From the NCBI RefSeq assembly GCF_008831265.1, contig NZ_VTTH01000001.1, positions 620,001 to 684,000 on the forward strand: a DNA stretch of 64,000 nt, read 5' to 3'. The DNA comes from Lacisediminimonas profundi (GTDB lineage Bacteria; Pseudomonadota; Gammaproteobacteria; Burkholderiales; Burkholderiaceae_D). The stretch's first letter is position 1. The number at the start of each line of letters is the position of its first letter. The position numbers and the translations under genes were made by a program. Of this stretch, positions 8,192-16,160 are shown one piece after another. The notes below the pieces were generated by a model. That model did no database searches, was not told where the DNA came from, and saw only the letters and a program-made list of their open reading frames with translations.

Positions 8192-11100
8192 ATGACAACC
8201 GCACTCTCTCCCCACGCACCAGTGAAATCCACAGGTGGCGACCGCCACCCATGGCTGCGTTTTGCGCTTCCCTTGCTCGCCATTTCCCTTGTGATCGGGG
8301 TGATCGGGGCAGTTGGCTACCGGTATCTGAGCCAGGAAGTCCGCAACGAAACCCACCGGACCCTGGCAGTGATCGCCGAGCAGAAACGGCTGCAAATCGA
8401 GGGCTGGCTGGCCGAGATACGAATCGATGCCGAGTTGTACTTTGCCAGCCAGTCGGAGCTGGAAATGCTATTCGCCAAATGGCTGGACAGCGGGCGCAAG
8501 GATGCAGCCACGCTGGAGCGGATGCGGGTGCGCATGGACGGGGTTGCACGGGCGCGTGGTTGGGGCGGACTGACCGTGGTCGACGCCACAGGGCGCCCGG
8601 CAGTCATGGTCGGCGAATCCGACATCCGGGAGTATTCCGGCTTGATCCGGGACATCCTGCGCCGGCCCCGTATTGAACTGGTCGACTTGCATCGCAGCGC
8701 GGGAGGCGAAGTCTACCTCGGTGTGCTGGCGCCGATCGGGGCGTCGGGAAAGCCGCCGCTGGGCGTGGCCTACCTGACCTGGAGGGCCGACAAGGCCCTG
8801 TATCCCCAGGTCGAGTCGTGGCCGGTGCCAACCAAAACTGCAGAAACTTACCTGGTCCGGCGCGATGGTGAAGGCGTTCGCTTCCTGACGCCGCTGCGCC
8901 ACCAGCCCGCAGCGGCGCTTGCGCTGACCCATCCCCTGAGCACCCCCAGGCTGCCCGCGGCCAGGGCGGCAAAAGGCGAGCGCGGCATTCTTGCGGGAGG
9001 CCGCGATTATCGCGATGTTCCGGTGCTGGCCTACGCTTCCGCCGTGGCCGGTACGCCCTGGCTGATGCTCGCCGAGATCGACGAGAGCGAGGCCTATGCC
9101 GGCATCCGGACCATGGCCTGGGCCACAGGCCTGTTGGTGCTGCTTGGCCTCCTTCCAGTCTATTTTGGCGGCTACTTGCTGTGGCGCCGGGGGCGGCAAC
9201 GCCAGGAGATGGCCGTGCTGCATGCCCAGCGGGCGGCCGAGGCGCGCTTTCGCGTCATCTTCGAACAGGCGCCACTGGGCGTGGCCCTGCTCGACTGGCG
9301 CACCAACCGGATCATCGAAGCCAACCTGCGCTGCGCCGAGATCCTGGGCCGCAGCCAGGAAGAATTGACGGGGCTCGACCCGCTGAGCTTCACGCACCCG
9401 GACGACATCCTGGAAAGCACCGATCAGATCGCGCGCCTGACCGCCGGTGAAATTTCCCGCTATCGCCTGAACAAGCGCTACCTTCGCCCGGACGGCTCGG
9501 TGGTCTGGACCAGCCTGACCGGCGCGCCGGTGCAGGTCGAGACCGAGGAGGCCCCGCTTTACCTGTTCATCCTGGAAGACATCAGCGCGCGCAAGAAGCT
9601 GGAGGAGGATTTGCGGCAGGCCTATGAAGCGGCCGAGTCCGCCAATGCGGCCAAGAGCGAATTCCTGGCCCACATGAGCCATGAGATACGCACGCCGATG
9701 AATGCCGTGCTCGGCCTGGCCCAGGTGCTGGAGCGCGGGCAGCTTGGCGCGAGCCAGCGCGAAATGGTCGAGCGCATCCGCAGCGCCGGCCAGTCCCTGC
9801 TGGCGATACTTAACGACGTTCTCGACCTGTCCAAGATCGAGGCCGGTCAACTGCGCATCGAGCCGCGCCCCTTCGAACTGAAGTCCTTGCTGGCCAACCT
9901 CGACAGCCTGATGGGCCGGGCCGCAAGGGCCAAGGGATTGACGCTGCGTTTGGAGGACACTGCTACGCAACTGGGGCCATTGCTCGGCGACGGACTGCGG
10001 CTGGAGCAGGTGTTGATCAACCTGACCGGCAATGCCATCAAGTTCACCGAGCACGGCGAGGTGGCGGTCCTGGTCCATGTACGCGCGGCCGGTGAAGCCG
10101 ACGTGCGGCTACGTTTCGAGGTGCGCGACAACGGTATCGGCATTGCGCCGGAGGCGCTGGCGCGGCTGTTCGAGCCCTTCATGCAAGCCGACGCCGGCAT
10201 CAGCCGCCGTTTCGGCGGCACCGGGCTGGGCTTGTCCATCTGCAAGCGCTTGGTCGAGTTGATGGGCGGCGAGATCGGCGCCGAGAGCCAGGTCGGGTTG
10301 GGCAGTATCTTCTGGTTCGAACTGCCCTTCGTGCGGGCAGTCGTTGGCGGCATGGACGCATTGGCCGTCGCGCCGGCAGCCCCGCCATCCGGGCCGCGCC
10401 TGGCGGGCGCGCATTTCCTGGTGGTGGACGACAGCGCGATGAACCGCGACCTGGTGGAGCGGGCGTTGATGATGGAAGGCGCGAGCGTCACCCTGGCCGC
10501 CGACGGCCAGCAGGCGGTGCAGCTCCTCAAATCCCAGCCCGATGGGTTCGATGCTGTGTTGATGGACGTGCAGATGCCGGTGATGGATGGCCTGAGCGCG
10601 ACCCGGCTGATTCGCGGCGAACTGGGATTGGGCGATCTGCCGATCATAGCGTTCACCGCCGGCGTGCGTGATGAACAGCAAGCTGCGGCGCGTGCCGCTG
10701 GCGCCAACGACGTGCTGCCCAAGCCGATGGACCTGGAGCATATGGCGACCTTGCTGTCGAAATGGATCAAGCCCCGGTGCGCCATTGCCGAAGCAGGGGC
10801 AGCGGCGGAGCCGGTCCAGCCGGCCTCACCGCTACCGGCTGCGGCAGCCGCCGGCGCCGACGAAGAGTTCCCGGACATAGCCGGCATTGACCGCAACCGG
10901 GTCGTCCAGAGATTGCGTGGAGACCGGGACATGTTCCTTGGCCTGCTTGAGCGCTTCGTCGATAGCTACGCCGACGCTGCCCGACAGACCCGCAGCGACC
11001 TGACCCGAGGCGATCTGGAGAGCGCCGGCCGGCGCATGCACACCATGCGCAGCAGCGCCGGATTCCTGTGCGCGCTGGACCTGATGGATCTGGCCGGGGA

Positions 11101-11218
11101 ACTGGAGGACGCCATCGACAAAGGCGATACCGCACCGGAAGCGCTGCTGGCGGCGCTGGAAAGCGAGATTGCCGAACTGGCCGAGGCCAGCGCACCGTGG
11201 CGGGCAGCAGTGCAATAA
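8192..11218 (+). CDS. Membrane hybrid sensor histidine kinase with PAS, receiver and HPt domains
   Basis: A 1008-residue signalling protein. Order: transmembrane helix near residues 25-45, a periplasmic sensor region (about 50-300, unidentified family), a second transmembrane helix (about 310-330), a PAS domain (about 350-475), HisKA with SHEIRTPMN (phosphorylatable His near 497), HATPase (DNGIGI and GTGLGLSICKRLVELMGG), a receiver domain (phosphoacceptor Asp in LMDVQMPVMDG near 791) and a C-terminal HPt domain (His near 950 in MHTMRSSAGF). It therefore carries a full His-Asp-His relay but lacks an output domain and has no adjacent response regulator. The ATG at 8192 is chosen because the earlier open frame is arginine/cysteine-rich and non-homologous in appearance. 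Confidence 0.92.
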   Translation: MTTALSPHAPVKSTGGDRHPWLRFALPLLAISLVIGVIGAVGYRYLSQEVRNETHRTLAVIAEQKRLQIEGWLAEIRIDAELYFASQSELEMLFAKWLDSGRKDAATLERMRVRMDGVARARGWGGLTVVDATGRPAVMVGESDIREYSGLIRDILRRPRIELVDLHRSAGGEVYLGVLAPIGASGKPPLGVAYLTWRADKALYPQVESWPVPTKTAETYLVRRDGEGVRFLTPLRHQPAAALALTHPLSTPRLPAARAAKGERGILAGGRDYRDVPVLAYASAVAGTPWLMLAEIDESEAYAGIRTMAWATGLLVLLGLLPVYFGGYLLWRRGRQRQEMAVLHAQRAAEARFRVIFEQAPLGVALLDWRTNRIIEANLRCAEILGRSQEELTGLDPLSFTHPDDILESTDQIARLTAGEISRYRLNKRYLRPDGSVVWTSLTGAPVQVETEEAPLYLFILEDISARKKLEEDLRQAYEAAESANAAKSEFLAHMSHEIRTPMNAVLGLAQVLERGQLGASQREMVERIRSAGQSLLAILNDVLDLSKIEAGQLRIEPRPFELKSLLANLDSLMGRAARAKGLTLRLEDTATQLGPLLGDGLRLEQVLINLTGNAIKFTEHGEVAVLVHVRAAGEADVRLRFEVRDNGIGIAPEALARLFEPFMQADAGISRRFGGTGLGLSICKRLVELMGGEIGAESQVGLGSIFWFELPFVRAVVGGMDALAVAPAAPPSGPRLAGAHFLVVDDSAMNRDLVERALMMEGASVTLAADGQQAVQLLKSQPDGFDAVLMDVQMPVMDGLSATRLIRGELGLGDLPIIAFTAGVRDEQQAAARAAGANDVLPKPMDLEHMATLLSKWIKPRCAIAEAGAAAEPVQPASPLPAAAAAGADEEFPDIAGIDRNRVVQRLRGDRDMFLGLLERFVDSYADAARQTRSDLTRGDLESAGRRMHTMRSSAGFLCALDLMDLAGELEDAIDKGDTAPEALLAALESEIAELAEASAPWRAAVQ

Positions 11219-11220
11219 AC

Positions 11221-11231
11221 GACCCCATTTA
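11221..11231. repeat. Short relic of the palindrome outer arm
   Basis: GACCCCATTTA directly follows the hybrid kinase stop codon and matches the outer arm of the palindrome family. It is too short to be sure of common origin. Confidence 0.4.
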
Positions 11232-11420
11232 ATCAAGGCGGCCGGTCGCCGGAACCTTCCGCATGGGTCTCGTTCCAATCTTTGTAGCGCCCGATTTCTC
11301 TAGTATTCCCTTCGTTGGTTGGTGATCGGCACGGGCGTTGTCGGCGGCAACGGTTTCGACGCCAGCCCATGAATACCTTTCCTGCGCTACGCAACGATTC
11401 CACTGATGTTCGGAGGAAAC

Positions 11421-11546
11421 GTGATCGAGATTCGCAAGGGTCAGGCACCGACGCCACTCGTGCGTGCAGAGTTCAGTATCCGGTTTCGTACCGCCTTCAT
11501 CGATCCGGCGTTCCGCGTCGAAGATCAGTCCATCGCCCGTCTCTAA
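11421..11546 (+). pseudogene. N-terminal fragment resembling a flavodoxin-family / NADPH-dependent FMN reductase
   Basis: A strong ribosome binding site (GGAGGAAAC) precedes a GTG that opens 41 codons and then stops. The start VIEIRKGQAP and later EF...RF...F.DPAF....IARL match my memory of the N-terminus of a burkholderial flavodoxin-family protein of more than 200 residues. The frame stops where the rest of that protein should follow, and the next gene begins 25 bp later. I read it as a gene start left after a deletion. A real 41-residue protein cannot be excluded. Confidence 0.45.
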
Positions 11547-11570
11547 CGGGGCAGGCCAAGGAGAAATGCG

Positions 11571-12107
11571 ATGCACGAATTCCGTCACCACGTAACCGGA
11601 TTTTTTGCCAATGAGAGCGACGCCGAAGGCGCACTCTCCAGGCTGGTCGAGCGGGGGCTGTCGCGGCAGCAGATGCAGATCTTCAAATCCGATTCGCCTT
11701 TGCCTGGCCCCGCTCCGCACCAGGATAGCAATGCCGTTCTGAAAGACATGCTCGTGGACGGCATGAAGGGCGCCGCCGTCGGCACCGGCATCGGCGCGCT
11801 TGCCGAAGTGGCGCTGGTCGCTGCGAACGTGAGTCTGTTCGCCGCCAGCCCGGTGCTCGCACCGCTGGTGATGCTGGGCTGGGGTGCCAGCCTCGGCGCC
11901 TTGATAGGCGTGAGCGCCGGGACTGAACCGATCGCTGCACCCGAGGCAGGGGAAAAGGAAGGATGGTTATCGGCGCTGGTCAGCGATGCGATCGCAATTG
12001 GTCAGACCGTCCTGGTGGTCGATGCACGGACCGACCAGGACGCGGCGATCGCACGGGAAGTCATCAAGGCTGCGGTTGGCGATTACAAAGACACCACCAC
12101 GAGATGA
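11571..12107 (+). CDS. Glycine/alanine-rich stress-type protein with a central membrane-like segment
   Basis: 178 residues. The N-terminal part (about 1-45, FFANESDAEGALSRLVERG) looks like the ferredoxin-like fold found in general-stress protein 17M-type and related proteins. The middle (about 65-125) is a Gly/Ala-rich hydrophobic stretch (MKGAAVGTGIGALAEVALVAA), and the C-terminus returns to a short alpha/beta segment. AAGGAG stands upstream of the ATG. The function is unknown; a role at the membrane under stress is inference. It begins a run of small envelope/stress genes up to 12969. Confidence 0.6.
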   Translation: MHEFRHHVTGFFANESDAEGALSRLVERGLSRQQMQIFKSDSPLPGPAPHQDSNAVLKDMLVDGMKGAAVGTGIGALAEVALVAANVSLFAASPVLAPLVMLGWGASLGALIGVSAGTEPIAAPEAGEKEGWLSALVSDAIAIGQTVLVVDARTDQDAAIAREVIKAAVGDYKDTTTR

Positions 12108-12129
12108 AAACCGATTCCAGAAATCGATG

Positions 12130-12170
12130 GGTTCGGGTTCGATATCAGCGCATTTATATCGAGTGCCATT
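12130..12170. repeat. Decayed copy of the palindrome family
   Basis: The 24 bp at 12139-12162 (TCGATAT ... ATATCGA) align without gaps with the centre of copies 3, 5 and 6 and differ at about four positions. The left flank GGGTTCGGGTTCGATAT matches GGGGTCAGACTCGATAT at 13 of 17 positions. The right flank matches for only two more bases. It looks like an old, mutated copy. Confidence 0.5.
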
Positions 12171-12292
12171 GATTACATTTCGTTGCATGGCAACCCGAAC
12201 GATACCTATTTGACACGGTCTACTGCAGGGTAAGGACCGACCGGTTGGGCGTACACATCGGAAAAATACTATTCAAAAAAAAAGGGGATCCC

Positions 12293-12445
12293 ATGAAAGC
12301 AATGCAGAAATTCGCATTCAGTGCCATTGCCGCTGGTGCCGGCGCAGTAGGCGGTTCCATCCTTACCGGTGGCAGCACGGGCGGAACTTTGGGCGGTGCA
12401 GCTGTCGGCGGCATCGTTGGCCACGAAATCAGCAAACCAAAATGA
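12293..12445 (+). CDS. Small glycine-zipper membrane protein
   Basis: 50 residues: a basic start (MKAMQKFAF) followed by a hydrophobic Gly-rich helix with GxxxG spacing (GAGAVGGSILTGG, GGAAVGGIVG), as in glycine-zipper 2TM lipoprotein-like proteins of the envelope. An AAAGGGGAT ribosome binding site lies upstream of the ATG at 12293; the frame is open for 16 codons further upstream but without a site. A TTGACA at 12210-12215 may be part of its promoter. Confidence 0.65.
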   Translation: MKAMQKFAFSAIAAGAGAVGGSILTGGSTGGTLGGAAVGGIVGHEISKPK

Positions 12446-12455
12446 TGACCGAGGT

Positions 12456-12493
12456 GTCATGCGCTTGAACTGCGCAGTGGCCCTGTTTTTTTA
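12456..12493 (+). terminator. Possible intrinsic terminator after the glycine-zipper gene
   Basis: A short TGCGC/GCGCA stem is followed, after a few bases, by seven T residues (12487-12493). The stem is short, so the call is weak. Confidence 0.35.
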
Positions 12494-12519
12494 ACGCATC
12501 ATTCCAAGGAGAATCCCTC

Positions 12520-12969
12520 ATGAGCAAATTGTTGTCAGTACTGGTCGCTTCGGTTCTTGCGGCGTCCTTGAGCGTTAACGTCGCCGCGCAAGACGCCACC
12601 AAGGCACAAGCCGACAAAGCCGGCGCTGCGGAAATGAAGAAGGAAGCAGCGGCCGAATCGAAGGAGACCAAGAAAACGGCCGCCGCGACCGAGAAGAAGA
12701 CCGATGCGAAGGCGGACTTCAAGCAAGCCGAGAAGAATGCCAAGGCAGACTACAAAGTCGCCAGTGCGGATTGCAAGAAGAAGCCAACTGCCGACCAGAA
12801 GGCTTGCATGACCGATGCCAAGACTGCCCGGGACAAGGCGATCAGCGACGCCAAAGCGACAAGGGACAAGGCAATAGCCGAGACCAAGGCGGCGAAGAAA
12901 GCGGCTGGCGCCGAAGCCAAAGCCACGAAGGAAAAAGCCAAGGCAGCTGAAGAAAAGGCCACCAAGTAA
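12520..12969 (+). CDS. Secreted lysine/alanine-rich coiled protein
   Basis: 149 residues with a cleavable signal peptide (residues 1-23, ending NVAAQ) and a mature part made almost only of Ala, Lys, Glu, Asp and Thr (repeats such as DAKATRDKAI and AKAAEEKATK), predicted as one long charged helix. Two cysteines (DCKKKPTADQKAC) could form a disulfide in the periplasm. Such low-complexity proteins are common in Oxalobacteraceae, but I know no assigned function. AAGGAGA lies upstream of the ATG. Confidence 0.65.
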   Translation: MSKLLSVLVASVLAASLSVNVAAQDATKAQADKAGAAEMKKEAAAESKETKKTAAATEKKTDAKADFKQAEKNAKADYKVASADCKKKPTADQKACMTDAKTARDKAISDAKATRDKAIAETKAAKKAAGAEAKATKEKAKAAEEKATK

Positions 12970-12990
12970 GATTCCGGAGGTGGGGCAGAT

Positions 12991-13044
12991 TAAATGGGGT
13001 CAGACTCGATATGAACGCGTTCATATCGAGTCTGACCCCATTTA
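12991..13044. repeat. GGGGTCAGACTCGA palindrome, copy 3
   Basis: A perfect 54-bp palindrome with no loop (centre AACG/CGTT), core GGGGTCAGACTCGATATGAACG. It ends 2 bp before the stop codon of the DUF6448 gene. Confidence 0.96.
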
Positions 13045-13046
13045 TT

Positions 13047-13760
13047 TCAGTGATGGTGCGCCTGGTGTCCGCTTTGATCTGCGTGAGGCTTGTGCCCGCC
13101 GCACTGGCTCTGGTGAACCGTCCCGGTAGCGGCTTCCCACAGCTTTTCAACGTAGTGCACATATGGCACATAAGCCTCGACGTACCTGCGACCAGCCGCT
13201 ACGTCGTTCGGATCGAAAGACTGATTTTCCCTGGCCGCGTGAAAACGCGACCGCACACCATCGCTTACAGCGTCCGCCAGCAGTTTGACCAGGGCGTCGT
13301 CCGAACCATCCTTCAAGGCCCGATCTGCAGCTGGCACAGCAGGTCCAAGGTCAAGCCCGGCCGGCTTCAATCCTGTAAATGGCGCACCTTCTCCGGCCCG
13401 ATGGATTCGCACCAGTGTCTCAAGAAAATGCACGTCAGCCAGTGAGCGAGCCTGCGGACCGAGATCGCGCACGGCCTGTGCATGATCGAACGCATGCCGG
13501 ACCTCGTGCTCGTCGTCCGGACGTACCCACGGAAGGACCAGGTTCACGTTCTTGTCCTGAAGCGCTTTCTTGGCCAGCACCACAAGCGGCCCGTCCATGG
13601 TGTCGCAGTGGCCGACGCCCCAGAACAAGAGTAGCCCGCTTCCGGTGCCGAGGCCCGGCAGCGAATCCCAGCCTAGAATCTGGGCGGCGGTGCGCTCGAG
13701 CGCGATCAGGGCGACGATCACCAGAATCTGCGCGCGCCGCGAAGAGATCCAGTTTTGCAT
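13047..13760 (-). CDS. DUF6448 family protein with a histidine-rich tail
   Basis: 237 residues: an N-terminal signal anchor (about 8-30), then the conserved HCDTMDGP motif of DUF6448, a helical body (LETLVRIHRAGEGAPFTGLK, DPNDVAAGRRYVEAYV) and a His-rich C-terminus (GGHKPH, HQAHHH) that may bind metal. The family's role is not known. The ATG at 13760 has a G-rich upstream stretch (GGGGGTATTGG); an ATG at 13793 has none. Palindromes bracket the gene tightly: one ends 2 bp after the stop, the other begins 63 bp before the start. Confidence 0.75.
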   Translation of the reverse strand: MQNWISSRRAQILVIVALIALERTAAQILGWDSLPGLGTGSGLLLFWGVGHCDTMDGPLVVLAKKALQDKNVNLVLPWVRPDDEHEVRHAFDHAQAVRDLGPQARSLADVHFLETLVRIHRAGEGAPFTGLKPAGLDLGPAVPAADRALKDGSDDALVKLLADAVSDGVRSRFHAARENQSFDPNDVAAGRRYVEAYVPYVHYVEKLWEAATGTVHQSQCGGHKPHADQSGHQAHHH

Positions 13761-13823
13761 GACCAATACCCCCGTTGATTTTGACAAGTTCATTCTAGGA
13801 TGATCATCCGGCGGCGGATAGAA

Positions 13824-13879
13824 TTAAAAGGGGTCAGACTCGAATCAGACGCGTCTGATTCGAGTCTGACCCCTTTTAA
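13824..13879. repeat. GGGGTCAGACTCGA palindrome, copy 4
   Basis: A perfect 56-bp palindrome centred on GACG/CGTC, with the variant inner arm ATCAGACG and outer edge TTAAAAGGGG. It lies between the start of the DUF6448 gene and the end of the cytochrome b gene. Confidence 0.95.
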
Positions 13880-13882
13880 CAT

Positions 13883-14590
13883 TTAAATGATTTCCCACGC
13901 TCCATACGACAGGACCGCCAATAGCAACAGGATTGCCAGCCAGATGCGGTTCTTCTTCACCAGGTTCGGTCCGGATCCCTCGACGCGGCCGGTCAGCATG
14001 GGCAATGCCTGGTTCTTGCGCCGAAGTACGCTCAGGGCCGCAATCAATCCCAGGTGGGCCAGCACCACGAACAAGTAGGCTTCTCCGAAGAATTCATGCA
14101 CTTCCTCCAGCCAGTCGCCGCCGAGGAAATCACCCCATTCGTTGTAAGTCCCGTAACCGCTCAGGGTCAGCGGGATCACCATCGCCAGCAGTATCACGAC
14201 CGCCAGTGCCATGAGCAGGCTCTGGCCCTGGCGCCAGTTGATGCTTGCCAGTGACCGGCTTTGCGAAACAGCGCGCAACCAGAGTGGTGCGTTGGCAAGC
14301 TTGCGCCACAGGGCACCCAGGCTGGCCTGGCGCGGGCCGAGCAGGCCGTACAGCAGGCGGAATGCGAGCAGGCCAGCCATGGTATAGCCCAGGGTGACGT
14401 GCAGCAGGCGCAGGCGCTCTCCATCAGCGGTCAGGTAGGCGCCGAGGAAGCTGAGGGCGAACAGCCAGTGAAACATTCGCGTCGGCGCATCGGTCACCAG
14501 GCGCGTGGGCCTGGCGGTGTCGCTTGTGGCGGGCATCTTTGTCATGGCCGGTGTCTTTGTCATGGCGTCCCGGTACGGTGTGGCTTTCAT
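13883..14590 (-). CDS. Membrane cytochrome b (cytochrome b561/b6-like)
   Basis: 235 residues with about four to five transmembrane helices and the haem-ligand histidines of the bacterial cytochrome b family: FHWLFALSF (helix 1), LLHVTLGYTMAG (helix 2), VHEFFGEAYLF and LAHLGLIAAL. It should pass electrons between the quinone pool and the two periplasmic cytochromes encoded upstream. AGGAGGACG precedes the ATG at 14590. Last gene of a DUF1924-dihaem c-cytochrome b operon. Confidence 0.85.
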   Translation of the reverse strand: MKATPYRDAMTKTPAMTKMPATSDTARPTRLVTDAPTRMFHWLFALSFLGAYLTADGERLRLLHVTLGYTMAGLLAFRLLYGLLGPRQASLGALWRKLANAPLWLRAVSQSRSLASINWRQGQSLLMALAVVILLAMVIPLTLSGYGTYNEWGDFLGGDWLEEVHEFFGEAYLFVVLAHLGLIAALSVLRRKNQALPMLTGRVEGSGPNLVKKNRIWLAILLLLAVLSYGAWEII

Positions 14591-14608
14591 GGTGCGTCCT
14601 CCTGTTCT

Positions 14609-15124
14609 TCAGTCGTTCCAGGCCCGCCGCGAGCGGGCATCGAGCCCGGCGGGGAAGCGCCGGGTGTCATCTTCGTAGTCGCCCTGGTCGGCGCGGGTGT
14701 GGCAAGCCACGCAGTTGGCCGCGCTCTTGACGCTGACGAGCTTCCAGGCGGCGGGTTCGATCTTGCGGTGCTTGCGTACGAACCAGGCCGATTGGGTGAT
14801 GCGGTCCTGGGGCGGTTCTTCGGCCACCCGTTTGTAGGTGCCGGCGTGGGCCTGCAGCCAGCCACTGATCTGATTCACGCTGGCTTCGTCCAGCGTTGCA
14901 TCGGTGCCGTAATGTTTGTCCAGGCCGCGCATGATGCGTTGCCAGGAGGCCTTCGGCAGCATGCCTGGCGGGTAAGCGGTGTGGCAGGCCGCGCATTCCT
15001 GGGTGTAGGCGGCTGGCACCTTGGCCGGTAACATGCGGCCACTATCGGCCTGGGCGCTTGAGATCACGGCTATCGTCATCATGGCGATCATGGCCAGGCT
15101 GCGCAGGGCTCGCGACGTTTTCAT
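14609..15124 (-). CDS. Dihaem cytochrome c
   Basis: 171 residues: signal peptide (1-26, ending SSAQA), haem motifs CAACH and CVACH, and the HYGTDATLDEASVNQISGWL segment typical of the small dihaem cytochromes found next to cytochrome b and DUF1924 genes. GGAG lies before the ATG at 15124. An alternative ATG at 15151 overlaps the upstream stop (TGATG) and would lengthen the protein by nine residues ahead of the signal peptide. Confidence 0.88.
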   Translation of the reverse strand: MKTSRALRSLAMIAMMTIAVISSAQADSGRMLPAKVPAAYTQECAACHTAYPPGMLPKASWQRIMRGLDKHYGTDATLDEASVNQISGWLQAHAGTYKRVAEEPPQDRITQSAWFVRKHRKIEPAAWKLVSVKSAANCVACHTRADQGDYEDDTRRFPAGLDARSRRAWND

Positions 15125-15150
15125 GTCATTCTCCATGTCGGTTTGTGTCA

Positions 15151-15561
15151 TCAGGGCTTCAGGCTCACGAGGTAGGCCAGGACATCGGCTTTTTCTGCGG
15201 CGCTGCATTCGCGGCTGAGCACGTCCTTGCAGTTGCGGCGGAACCACTTCTCCACCTTGGCCGAGTCGGTGAAGGACCTGGGGTTGAAGGCGGGCGCCAG
15301 GGGCGCGATCTTCTTGCCGGTGCTGGCATGCTTGCCATCCTGGACGGGCGGGGTGCCGTGACACGATGCGCAGGACCATTCGCCGCCGTGCTTCGCGTTG
15401 AAAAACGCCTGGCCCCTGGCGCCATTCCCAGGGCTGCCAGCCTGGGAGCTCCAGTGCTGAAGTTGGGCCGGGGCGGTGGTGTCGGCGGCCTGTGCCGCAC
15501 CTGGCAAGCAGGCGTTTGCAAGCAAGGCTGCGGTGATAAGGAAGTTGCGAAGGGTGGTCAT
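15151..15561 (-). CDS. DUF1924 periplasmic cytochrome c
   Basis: 136 residues: signal peptide (1-26), a single haem motif CASCH near 64, and the conserved NPRSFTDSAKVEKWFRRNC and LSRECSAAEKADVLAYL blocks of DUF1924 proteins. First gene of the cytochrome operon; its stop is coupled to a possible start of the dihaem cytochrome. The divergent PepSY gene starts 154 bp away, so both promoters lie in 15562-15715. Confidence 0.85.
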   Translation of the reverse strand: MTTLRNFLITAALLANACLPGAAQAADTTAPAQLQHWSSQAGSPGNGARGQAFFNAKHGGEWSCASCHGTPPVQDGKHASTGKKIAPLAPAFNPRSFTDSAKVEKWFRRNCKDVLSRECSAAEKADVLAYLVSLKP

Positions 15562-15715
15562 GGATTCGGGATGTGCAGAACGCCGGTCGGGTGAAGTCAC
15601 GGTTTGAGCTCGCAGTGAGAACTGATGGTGATGCTCATTGTTGGCTTCGCTGCTTGAACCGCGCCTGAAGCAGCTGTTCATCTGCCGTTCAGGATCCGGG
15701 CCGGACAATCGCGTC

Positions 15716-16087
15716 ATGAAATATCTGCCTGCCCTGAACGCTGCGGTCCATGCTCATCTTCCTGGCCGGAGGCGGCTTGGGTCAGTGGCATCCGTTGCAT
15801 TCGTTACCCTGATGGCCTGCAGCTTGCCCGCGCAAACCGTACTGGCCAGCGGGAAGCACGACCATGAACGTGCGCGGCAGGCATTGCAGTCGGGGCAGAT
15901 CCTGCCTTTGCGCACTGTCCTGGAAAAGCTGGAGCGCGAGCATCCCGGCAAGGTCCTGGAAGTCGAGCTCGAACAGGAGCACGGGGTCTGGATCTACGAG
16001 GTCAAGTTGTTGCAGTCCGATGGCCAACTGGTTAAATTCAAGCTGGACGCAAGAACCGCCGTGGTGTTGAAGCGCAAGCCGCGGTAA
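15716..16087 (+). CDS. Periplasmic PepSY-domain protein
   Basis: 123 residues. The N-terminal hydrophobic stretch (about 25-45, VASVAFVTLMACSLPAQ) is a signal peptide or anchor, followed by a PepSY-type domain (VLEKLEREHPGKVLEVELEQ, WIYEVKLL, DARTAVVLKRK). Such proteins often sit beside a QseB/QseC-type pair and cytochrome b genes in Burkholderiales, which is the arrangement here. The ATG at 15716 is favoured over longer frames that overlap the divergent promoter region. Confidence 0.78.
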   Translation: MKYLPALNAAVHAHLPGRRRLGSVASVAFVTLMACSLPAQTVLASGKHDHERARQALQSGQILPLRTVLEKLEREHPGKVLEVELEQEHGVWIYEVKLLQSDGQLVKFKLDARTAVVLKRKPR

Positions 16088-16160
16088 ACAATTGAATCGA
16101 ACACGCTCGAGCCAGGGTGCCAGCACCTGCAGCACGAGCGCATAATCTGCCGGCGCCCCC

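Noticed and set aside
12991-13044. Palindromes as ordinary Rho-independent terminators
   Set aside because: They are much longer than terminator stems, have no following T-tract, occur also before gene starts and within a gene, and share a fixed core. A terminating effect is still possible as a side effect.
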